A DNA stretch of 64,000 nt from Asterella californica (taxonomy: Eukaryota > Streptophyta > Marchantiopsida > Marchantiales > Aytoniaceae), in NCBI GenBank assembly GCA_036924285.1, contig JAYKYS010000025.1:1356001-1420000 (forward strand), in the 5' to 3' direction. The position numbers and the translations under genes were made by a program. The notes beneath the pieces are model-generated. The model was not told the origin of the DNA, made no database searches, and worked only from the letters and a program-made list of their open reading frames with translations. Positions 46,620 through 55,550 of the stretch are shown in pieces (the first letter of the stretch is position 1; every line of letters starts with the position of its first letter).

Positions 46620-46740
46620 AGTGGTATCAGAGCCAACGCTTCGGTGAGCGAGAACTTGAGGTAGCGGCTGAAGGCTGGACGCTTGAGGAGGGACGCAAGA
46701 CACGAAGCGGATCAGCGTTTCTAGGTGAACACTTGGACCG

Positions 46741-47536
46741 AAGGCCGACGTTGGACAGAGTTCCAGGAGGAAGACCAAGAAACGTGGAGCGGCTGACACC
46801 GGGACCAGATCGACTCGAGCTAGCCCCGAGGCACAGTCAGGGGACGATAACCGACAACCTTCGCCCCAACGTCAAGGAAGCCCAGTTCCAGCTGTGGCAC
46901 CGCTGCAGCAAGATGGAGTCTTGCCAACGGTGCCCAACGATGCAGGCGCGGGAAGTCAAGGAGCCTTGTATGCGGAACTCATCAAAATGATGAAGACCAT
47001 GCAGGAAGGGATGGCCTCAAGGGATAAACGTATCGCTGAGCTTGAGGCAGGCCAAGGAAGTTCCTCGTCTACCAGGAAGCTTTGTAAGACGAATTTGCCG
47101 ACTCCGTTTACAGGTATAGGACGGGCTCGCAAAGTTAAGGATTTCTTAACCGAGTTAGACCTATACTTTGAAGCGCATCAGGCTCAGGAGTCAGACAAAG
47201 TGAGAGCGGCGGTTACGTTCTTGAAGGACCATGCGCTTCTCTGGTGGACCGCATACAGGGATGAGCATGCCTTGACCGTCTCGGCGCTTGGTTTGAAGGA
47301 GTTCAAGGAGTTGCTCGCGAGACGATTCACTCCGGAGTATCAGAGGATTCGGGACGGTGTTGAGTTAGTTCGGCTGAAGCAGACAGGGACCTTAAGTGCT
47401 TATGTGCGCGAGTTCAGTGCCAAACTGGATTCGTTCTCCAAGTGGACTGAGGAGACCAAAATATGTATATTCATTGGGGGACTCAAGTCCAGCTCGCAGA
47501 AGGCTCTCTTTCGGATGCCGGAGCTACCTGCGACAA
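46741..47536 (+). pseudogene. Truncated gag, start codon lost (unit 2)
   Basis: Counterpart of 43269-44064 with the same ATG-to-AAG change and the same truncation point. The shared lesion shows both arose before or by the duplication. Confidence 0.88.
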
Positions 47537-47585
47537 TGTCGCGCCCCTCATTCTCAAGATCGGGCGCAGACGCGAACAACAGAAC
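47537..47585 (+). repeat. 49-bp LTR start fragment (unit 2)
   Basis: Counterpart of 44065-44113. Confidence 0.85.
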
Positions 47586-48685
47586 TTTCGCGCACCTACC
47601 GCCTTGTTGCGCCAGCGGAAGCTCTTGCTCAGTAGGTCCCGAAATTCAAACCGCTAACCTGCAAACACAATCACAAGTTAGCGTCCATGCACCACTTACC
47701 TTAGTTCTGTTTGGTCCGGACCGGAGCCGGACCGTCTCCCTAATCATCAAGCTCTGCAATCCTAAGTCCCGACTTAGATCCGCCTAAGTCGATCCCAAAC
47801 ATGAGCAAGTCACAATATGACTTGGGGCGGACTTCCCATAAAGTCCAGGGTCCTAAACGGTGCCTCCAGCACACCTAGCGGTCCAACCGCCCATGATGTC
47901 CGTCTGGGTCCAGGCTCCCGAACGGCGGTCTAACCCGCCGACTCGTTCCCTAGTCTTGCCCCAGCCCTTACATCGTTCCTAAGTCTAGTCGTCCAAGTCT
48001 AGATCGGAACGTGCCTTGGAACTGGCCCAGCCATCACCTCATGCCCCCAGAGTCCGCCCGCCGAACCCTGGGGTCGGGTGACTCGTCCTGGCCCACCCAG
48101 GCATCGAGCCCCCCTCATATATACTTCTGGGGATCGGCGGCCCCGCCCTCCTCTTTGGTCCCTGAAAATTATACCACAACCCGATTGTGGTTCGGCCATA
48201 ACTTCCAGCTCGGAGGTCATATCGAGGAGTGTTATATATCACTGGAAAGCTCTCGACGAGACCTTTCCAATGATACCTCACTCGCCTCGAGATCTTACGT
48301 GGAGCTCCGTCCACGACCTAAAACGTCCCTGGAGCTCCAACACTTAGCAGTTTTTCCGAAAACCTGTGGTCCAGACCCAGGGTCGAACCCTGTGGTTTGT
48401 CTGCGTCTCGGACCCACGTCTCAGACCTATGTCTGAGACTCATGTTTCAGCCCGTTCTCAGACTCGCCCCCTTAGGTCAGCGTTCGTCTGGGGCCCTCTT
48501 GGGTAGGCCCTTATGTCCTAACCTAAGATTCTAACCTTGGTTCAAAGAACCACTTAGGGTTCTTCTGATCCCGACTTCCCGGCCAAGCCGTTAAGTCCTA
48601 CTCGCAGCGTTCACAACCTAGCGCAAGTCCGCTAGGGTTCTGTTGTTCGCGTCTGCGCCCGATCTTGAGAATGAGGGGCGCGACA
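47586..48685 (-). repeat. E5 3' LTR
   Basis: 1100 bp, shorter mainly through loss of two 13-bp minisatellite units near 48415. Confidence 0.92.
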
Positions 48686-49414
48686 CTCACCCCCACTTTG
48701 GAGGTTGATGCCCTCATCAACAATGATCCTTTAAGTTAACACCAAGTTCAAAATGGGTAGCCAACCCCTTGGCGCCAGAATTGCGTTCTGGTAGCTAACC
48801 CGCAATTTCCTTCTTGGCTTGAGTCTTAAGTTGTCGCTAGAACCCTTAGAAAATTCCAACTAGTCTCGGGAAAAGCCTTACCTTTTTGGCTTACCCTAAA
48901 CAAAACTAGTTGGCAACTTCTAAACATTCTACTTAAGAGTCTAACTTGCAAACTATAAGTATTCACACCTACTTACGAGGTCCCCCGAAACTCACTTTCC
49001 GGTCGCAACCTGATTTGACTTAGACGCGAGACTAAGTTTACTTTGTAGAAAACCACAAAGCAAGATCACCCCAAGCCCCAAGACAAGTATGAAAGTTCGT
49101 ACTTGCTTTGCCAACGCTACGACAAACCTAAGTCTTGACATCAAGACTTAGTCTTGATTTAGATGCTTATCCAAACCAGCTTGCTTCCTTTGAGTGTGCT
49201 TCGTTCCTCCTCTTGACAACATCCTAGGCATCTGATCAGAACTAGTCATAGCCATGCACTCCCAATACACTTAGACAAATTTTCAAGAAACAAGATCTTT
49301 ATTTCCAAACACAAGTCAAAGCTACAAAGTCCATCGGCCCAAATCGCCTCAAGTTGCTACTCGTATGGTTCGCCGTTTCTTCACCCCTCGCTGGAAGGAG
49401 ATGTCCTCATCGTG
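48686..49414 (-). other. E5 3' noncoding block and polypurine tract
   Basis: Standard family A non-coding block; the purine-tract complement lies directly after 48685. Confidence 0.85.
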
Positions 49415-50989
49415 CTAACGCCCTTGTTGTCCTTGTCTCCGCTTGAAGAGGTCCAATGCTTCGCTCGCATGTGCGAGATCTTCCTCTGGCACCCAAGTTG
49501 CTTCCTTCAAATGGTAACCACGCCATTTGACCAAGTACTCCATCCGGTTTGATTTGCGCCGAGATCGCAAAATGGACTCCACCTCATATTCTGCTTCGTC
49601 TTGCACGACATCAGGTTGAGGCCTGAGTACTTGTTTGCGCTCCGGCCGCAAATCATCCTTGAAGTATTTCTTTAATAAAGAAACATGGAAAGTCGGATGC
49701 AACTGCCACTCGCGAGGAAGGTCTAAGGTATAGACATCTTCATGCGGATTCTTGACAACAACAAAAGGTCCTGCAAACTTCGATGAAAATTTCGCCGATA
49801 TTTCCTTTGGAAGTGTGAAGTTTTTCGCACTTAACCATACTTGTTCGCCCACTTGAAACTTCACTTGCCGCCGATGCTTGTTTACCTGCTTTGTGTATCT
49901 TTGCTGCGCCTTCTCGAGGTTCTTCTTTACTTGTTCCTCGCGCCGTTGCATTGCCGCCACCAACTCTTCAGCTGATGTTTGCCGTGTTCTTGGTCGTGCC
50001 GATGTAGAGCTCCCTGCAAGGGTCAAGTCAAGAGGCCCTTCTGGCTCACGTCCGTAAGCCAGCAAGAAAGGCGATTCGCCGGTTGCCGAATGCTTCGTGG
50101 AATTGTAGCAATACTCCGCAAGACTGAGCCACTCCGCCCAATCACTTTGGTCCGCGCTCACATAATTCCTCAAGTATTGATTCAGAACCGAGTTAACTCG
50201 TTCCGTTTGCCCATCTGTTTCTGGATGAAAGGCGGTACTAAATTTTAATTTAGTCCCCAATTTTTGGAACAAGTGTTTCCAAAAGGCACTTGTGAACTTA
50301 GAGTCTCTATCTGAAATAATACTCCGAGGTAATCCATGTGAACGCCACCAAGTATCTAGGAACAACCGAGAAGTCGTGAACGCTGTTGCAGTGTCCAAGG
50401 TCGGAGCAAACTTCGCTAGTTTGCTAAACCGATCAACTATCACAAAAATTGCGTTGTATCCATTCGAGTCAGGCAGAGAGGTAATGAAGTCCATGCTGAT
50501 GCTTTCCCAAGGTCTGGCTGGAATCGGCAAAGGATGAAGCAATCCTTGTTTCTTCTCATAAGAAACACGATTCGCTTGACAGGTTACGCATGTTTTCACA
50601 AAGTGGGAAACATCGTCTTTCATGTGGGGCCAATAAAACTTTTTGCTTTCGTACGCTACAGGTTTCCCATCCTGCACCAACACTCCGCCAATCGCATAGT
50701 CGCTCGCGTCCGTGTGCACCTCGAATGGTTTGTCGAACTCCGGCAGCTTCAAAACTGGCGCCTTTGACAAAATAGCTTTGATCGTCTGAAACGCATCATC
50801 CACCTCCTTGGTCCAACTTACCTGTGCGTCTTTGCCCGTCCAGTCCGTCAGCGGCTTCGCGATCTTTGAAAACCCCTTCACATACTTGCGGTAGAACTGC
50901 GCCAATCCTAAGAATCGCCGCATCCCCTTCACTGTAGTCGGAGGCTCCCAAGTCACAATCGCATCCACCTTCTGCATATCCGGGCCGAA
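49415..50989 (-). pseudogene. E5 pol: RNase H fused in frame to integrase and chromodomain
   Basis: Open throughout. It starts (in element terms) at GPDMQKVD after the RT fingers/palm and runs through the RT connection and RNase H start (HTDASDYA near 50715). At about 50644 YESKK jumps directly to FYWPHMKDD, skipping 564 bp (188 codons) present in E4, in frame. That removes the rest of RNase H and the first part of the integrase N-terminal region (first zinc ligands). It then has the CVTCQ end of the zinc finger, the full DDE core, the GPF motif and the chromodomain. The N-terminal residues of the longer open frame (50990-51040) belong to another element's gag. Confidence 0.9.
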
Positions 50990-51390
50990 ACTGCGCCAGT
51001 AGTGATAGAAACGTAGTTGGGAGACCAATGTTGTCTCCACAACTCCATCTCAACACTGTAATCTCGCCTGAACTCATGATACTCGTCCATCGGCGGTCCC
51101 TCCAAGTGCTGGAACAAACCCTTCCACGTCATGAAGGGTGTAAACAGCTGTGGGTTCCGCATCTGCTGCAGATCGCACCAACTGTCAAACTCCTGGATGA
51201 AGTCATCCAGCTCAATGGTACCAACTGTACCCGAGTAACGTCGAGGCCCCTTCGTGGCCCCATAGATCTCGTCCATGTCCCACAACAACGGTGTAGTGAC
51301 ACTAGACTCACCACCAGAAAATGCGCTGTCTGCCTCTGACTCGTCCTCTGGAACAACCGACGGCAATGGTGTAGGTAGTCGGTACCTCAC
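50990..51390 (-). pseudogene. Gag fragment of a third gypsy family (C)
   Basis: The minus-strand frame is an acidic/Ser-rich leader followed by a Gag-like domain: RRYSGTVGTIELDDFIQEFDSW, then MTWKGLFQHLEGPPMDEY and WRQHWSPNYVS. The pattern (small Gly-x-x segment, hydrophobic/aromatic helices, Leu-x-Gly-Pro/Pro) resembles the retrotransposon Gag fold, but no sequence identity to family A or B is visible. It is cut at 50990 by E5. Upstream the frame stays open to about 51450 without an ATG, so the true start is unknown. The family assignment is inference. Confidence 0.5.
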
Positions 51391-52168
51391 CCCACTCCGT
51401 GTATACCCACTGTCCGAGAAGTCCCCACCAGAACCTCCCGAGAACTCCGTGAGCTAACACACTCCCCAACCGAAATGTCGCAATCTCCGTCACCACCGTA
51501 ACCACCACTTGCCTAATCCCGCTCCTACTGAGCTCACCTATCCCCTACTAGGACGGTCAAGGTAAGGGCAACCTGTACCTGCCATCACCACAGGCAGCCT
51601 CTCACGGTCTGTTGGTCGTCACTCCAACCGCACCGTGAGAGAGACAAAGGTAGTCTGACTGGTCCGCAACTCCAACCTCACTACCGACAGCACACTGGAG
51701 TGAACTCACTCCGGAAATCAAGCGCCAACACAAGCAAACGCGGAGCACAAACAGGAAGCAGAATATGGAGGGGTTCCAACCACAAGAAGTCCAAACGATA
51801 ACCCTCCACACTCAAACATTCACATAAAGAGAAACTCAGCCCCACCCGGACTGACGTCTCCTTGTCGGTGACCACATGCACAATATATGATCACCAACAG
51901 TCGTAACTGACACTGGAGGTCACTAACTAGATGTCCACACCTCTAATAGCTCCAAAAACATCCACGTGGTAGCTCTACTAGCTCACCCAAGACAACTGCC
52001 ACCAATTGCCTCCATACGCGCCTCTACGGTGTAGGCAAACACTACCACAACTATAGCTTCCCCCTAATACTGTGGGGTCGCCCTACCACTCCTCTAGGGA
52101 CGTGCGAGAAGGTCTCCTACTACCTTATACAAGTCCATAAGTACTTGCACGCATCCCTGTAGGACACC

Positions 52169-52275
52169 AAGAGCTATTGGTCTAGTGGTAAAGCCAAAGC
52201 TAAGACTACAGAGTCAGGAGTCCAGGTCCAGGAATAGTGTTGGGATGGGTGACCAGCAGGTTTTACCCTTCCCAC
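52169..52275 (+). mobile_element. tRNA/5S-rRNA-like SINE candidate
   Basis: TGGTCTAGTGGT (about 52178) fits a pol III A box. The exact 12-mer GGATGGGTGACC (52243-52254) equals the core of the 5S rRNA C box, and aagctaag (about 52197) resembles the 5S A box with wider spacing. A B-box-like gtccaggtccag lies between. The whole is too short and divergent to be a functional tRNA or 5S gene. No tail or target duplication was identified. Confidence 0.35.
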
Positions 52276-52333
52276 ACACATGAAGCTTGGATACCTCTCT
52301 CACGCACGTCAGCAAGCTGGCTTGCGGCGGGCG

Positions 52334-52337
52334 CGGG

Positions 52338-52378
<41 letters not shown>

Positions 52379-52379
52379 C
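52334..52379 (+). repeat. (GGCTCA)n microsatellite
   Basis: About seven units of ggctca/gggctc. It gives spurious Gly-Ser and Leu-Arg reading frames on the plus strand and Ser-Leu on the minus strand. Confidence 0.95.
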
Positions 52380-53512
52380 TCCGCTCCGCCTCCGCACTCT
52401 CGCACTCCGCTCTCACGCCTCCGCACTCACGCACCTCTGCTCCTCGAAGCCTCTAAACGCCTCCTAGCACGCACTCCACACCTCGACACTCTCCGCTCCG
52501 CTCCGCTTGAAGTAGAGTAGAACAGATACACACACACCAGAAGAGGCTCGAATTGCAGAAGATTGCACCAAAACAGCCTCCAAAACAGCGAAAACAGCTT
52601 GCGGGTGCACACGGGTGACCAAAATCTGACGTAAAACAGCAAGAACCTCCAAATCCAACCCGAACACCACCAAAACAGATTCGCAAATGCACCACACACA
52701 CTTCGCGGATGCACACACACACACAAAACAACTACTAAACTCGAGTTTCCCCACGAAATTGAGCCAAAATCTGACGTAACTAGCCTTTTAGTGCTTGCGG
52801 GTTTCACGGCAGCAAACTTCGACATGCCATAACTTCTTCAATCCTTGACCAAACTCCACGAAACTTAGTGCGCTAGAATCGTCTCTCCAATGCGCTTCCA
52901 AACAGTCCACTCCGGCCCGACATTGACAAGTATTTCAGCTGCTACGTCCAAACGCGCAATCCGGCTCCAACAACACACTTCAAGAACATTTCGCAAAATT
53001 TCTGCAGCGCTTCCGCATGACAGAAATCTCCACTCGACCCCAACAACAGCAAATCGATCTGCGACCAGCAATGTAGCACGGCGCCCACACACCTCGATCA
53101 CAGCTCCAAACAATCAACCACGAACGGCAACGCCCGAAGATACCAGCGGACGATTTCTGATTTCAAATCTGCGAGCTCTTACTGAACTCCGCCTCGACCT
53201 GCACTCAGTTCTTTGAGTAATCTGAATACAGAGATTACCATCTCCAACACCACAACAAGGATTACTCACAAACGATCAAGCCAAACCCACTCTAAACGCG
53301 AAGAGAATCCGGGTTACACTCAACTAGACTATCCACCATAGCCTGGAGCTTGAAGGCTCAACTCAAAGAACTAAGGCCTCCAAGCCCTCCCTGCGAAGTT
53401 TACCCCTAGTGGACTCTCCTCCCAACTCGCCCTAACGGCACTAACGGCCTTACCGGGATGCGTCACTTCGCACTCGGTCAACCTAGCCGAGGTGCCCAAA
53501 CTGACGTGACAG

Positions 53513-54008
53513 GGGGGCTCGATGCTTGAGTGGGCCAGGACGAGTCACCCGACCCAAGAGTTCGGCGGGTGAACTTTGGGAGCATGAGGTGATGGTTGGG
53601 CCCGTTCTAAGGCACGTCCTAGTTCAGACTTGGACGTCTGGACTTAGGTACGATGTGAGTACCTAAGTCCATACAAACCTAGACCTAGACAGACATCACG
53701 AACGGTTGGGCCGCTAGGTGTGTTGGAGGTATCTTTTAGGACCCTGAACTTTATAAGAAGTTCGTCCCAAGTCATCTTGTGACTCACTCGTGTTTGAGAC
53801 CGACCTAGGCGGGTCTAGGTGGGGACTTAAGAAATGTTGAGCTTGATGATTAGGGAGACAGTCTGGCTCAGGTCTGGACCAAATAAAGTTAAGACAAGTG
53901 GTGCATGGACGCTAACTTGTGATTATGATTTGCATGTTAGCGGTATAAATTTCGTGACCTATTGAGAAAGAGCTTCCGTTGGTACAACAAGGCGGTAGGT
54001 GCGTGAAA
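53513..54008 (+). repeat. E6 5' LTR, 3' portion (divergent)
   Basis: Starts at ggggggctcgatgc, homologous to the second half of the family A LTR, and ends GCGTGAAA. Many C/T and G/A differences from other LTRs. Confidence 0.87.
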
Positions 54009-54131
54009 AGTGATATCAGAGTCGACGCTTCAGTGAGTGAGAACTTGAGGTAGCGGTTGAAGGCTGGACGCTTGAAGAGGGATGTGAGATTCGAAACGGA
54101 TCAACATTTCTAGAGGAACACTTGGAGCAAT

Positions 54132-55141
54132 GATCGATGTAAGACAGAGTTCCAAGAGGAAGACCAAGAGACGAGTGACGGCTGACACCGGGATCAGATC
54201 GACTCGAGCTAGCCTCCGAGACATAGTCAAGAGATGATAATCGACAACTTTCGCCCCAACATCAAGAGAGCCCAGTGCTGCGACATTGGTGCAGCAAGAT
54301 GGAGTCTTGCCAACGGTGTCCAACGATTCAGACGCGAGAAGTCAAGGAGCCTTGTATGCGAAACTCATCAAGATGATGAAGATCATACAGGAAGATATGG
54401 TCTCTAAGGATAAATGTATCGTTGAGCTTGAGGCAGGCCAAGAGAGTTCTTCGTCTACCAGAAAACTTTGTAAGACAAATTTGCCGACTCTGTTTTCAAG
54501 TATAGGACAGGCTCGTAAGGTTAAGGATTTCTTAACTGAGTTGGACCTGTACTTTGAGGCGCAATAGGCTCTGGAGTCAGACCATGTGAGAGCGGCAGTT
54601 ATGTTCTTGAAGGATCATGCGCTTCTCTGGTGGACTGCATATAGGGATAAGCATGCCTTGATCGTCTCGGCGCTTGGTTGGAAAGAGTTCAAGGAGTTGC
54701 TTGCGAGACAATTCACTCCGGAGTATCAAAGGATTCGGGACGGTGTTGAGTTAGTTAGGCTGAAGCAGATGGGGACCTTAAGTGCTTATGTGCACGAGTT
54801 CAATGCTAAGCTGGATTTGTTCTCCAAGTGGACTGAGGAGATCAAAATAAGTATATTTATTGGGGGACTCAAGTCTAGCTCGGAGAAGGCTCTTTTCTGG
54901 ATGTCGGAGCTACCGCGGCAGAAGGAAGAATATCTTCCATCGTCCATACAGATTTTGCGAGCTATGTATCCTAAGAGTCGGACTTGGAGAGATGAATACG
55001 TGAAGGTTACATGGACGACGACCAAGCGAAGGGGTACCTGGAACAACTCAAGCGAGGAGTGAAGTTGCAGAACATGCAGCTGAGACATGGCTTACTCATG
55101 TCAAGCAAAGTTGGGTTTATGTGAGACAAGGAAAAACTAAG
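54132..55141 (+). pseudogene. E6 gag with fused pol remnant
   Basis: Gag-like from ATG 54132; the N-terminus is frameshifted. Open pieces at 54286-54564 and 54586-54912 cover the coiled-coil-like segment and Gag core ([13 protein letters not shown]). TAG at 54565-54567 sits where others have CAG. At about 54910 the sequence jumps from Gag (SELP) to the RNase H/integrase linker ([20 protein letters not shown]), skipping the zinc knuckle, protease, RT and most of RNase H, a deletion of more than 2 kb relative to E1. It ends before the integrase core. Confidence 0.87.
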
Positions 55142-55550
55142 TTACTCAAAGAAGTCTCTTCTTTGGCTCCCGGTAGGCTTCCACCTTCCAACCATTTCTT
55201 CCATGTCTATCTTCCAGGAAGAGACAAGTAGTACTTCCAAGTATATGCTATTTTCCTGAAATGACTGGAGAAATTTTATCTTTCCCCAGCTCGTAACCCC
55301 GGTTCTCAGATTCTTGTCGATGGAATGCTCTCCTCCACCACTCCACCGTCTGTAGTGCTTGTCTCTCTCTAGCCACTCCTGCCTTGGCAAGTACACGATT
55401 TCAGGGAGGTAGGGCTGTCCAAACTTCTTCTAACAGACCCTGGTCGGCAAGCTTCCAATTCCAAGTGAAGAAGTCGAGGCCCAAATCCTTAATGAAAGGT
55501 TTGGCTGATCTCAGCTGCGCTTGGGATAACACAAGATCTCGGGGATGCAT
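55142..55550 (-). pseudogene. Second copy of the family B unknown ORF (broken)
   Basis: The minus-strand frame from ATG 55550 (MHPRDLVLS) aligns with 8413-9057: KPFIKDLGLDFF, ADQGLLEEVWTALPP, AKAGVARER, VEWWRRAFH, GSTTCLFLEDRHGRNGWKVEAYREPKKRLL. One stop (TGA at 55403-55401, versus CGC) breaks it early and another follows SGK. The C-terminal third is missing because E6 abuts at 55141. It supports the reading frame and start chosen for the 8413 copy. Confidence 0.7.

Larger units (their letters stand above)
40637..47585. repeat. Head-to-tail duplication of a composite LTR/gag unit (about 3.47 kb)
   Basis: Unit 1 is 40637-44113 and unit 2 is 44114-47585; a third partial unit (LTR only) follows at 47586. 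Each unit holds a minus LTR, a plus LTR mid-fragment, a full plus LTR, PBS, a 5' gag piece and a 49-bp LTR start. Corresponding landmarks are spaced 3472 bp apart (42021/45493, 43147/46619, 44065/47537). The units are almost identical, with only scattered substitutions and a 5-bp indel near 44245, so duplication was recent. Confidence 0.93.
47586..50989 (-). mobile_element. E5: internally deleted, 5'-truncated family A element
   Basis: Minus-strand 3' LTR 48685-47586, 3' noncoding block 49414-48686, and pol 50989-49415. It breaks off at 50989 in the RT/RNase H linker, joined to a different gypsy gag. Its LTR doubles as the third LTR of the tandem duplication, so the duplication probably arose next to or from E5's end. 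Confidence 0.88.
51391..53512 (-). repeat. Putative family C leader and LTR
   Basis: About 2.1 kb with no convincing gene, upstream of the family C gag on the minus strand. At 53512 the minus strand begins TGTCACGTCAG, a plausible LTR start of the same style as TGTCGCGC; the plus strand changes there to family A LTR sequence. It includes an inverted repeat CTCTCACGGT...ACCGTGAGAG at about 51600-51645, the tRNA/5S-like module near 52.2 kb and the GGCTCA microsatellite. No primer-binding site was found, so LTR limits are unknown. Confidence 0.4.
53513..55141 (+). mobile_element. E6: old, divergent family A relative with internal deletion
   Basis: Partial LTR 53513-54008, primer-binding site 54011-54022 (TGATATCAGAGT) and a gag-pol remnant to about 55141, where family B sequence begins. 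It diverges from the other copies throughout, unlike their near identity, so it predates them or belongs to a sister subfamily. Confidence 0.87.

Noticed and set aside
52243..52254. 5S rRNA gene
   Set aside because: Only the C-box core matches; the remaining 5S sequence and a terminator are absent.
52214..52520. Gly-Ser, Leu-Arg and Ser-Leu repeat proteins
   Set aside because: They are translations of the GGCTCA microsatellite in different frames.
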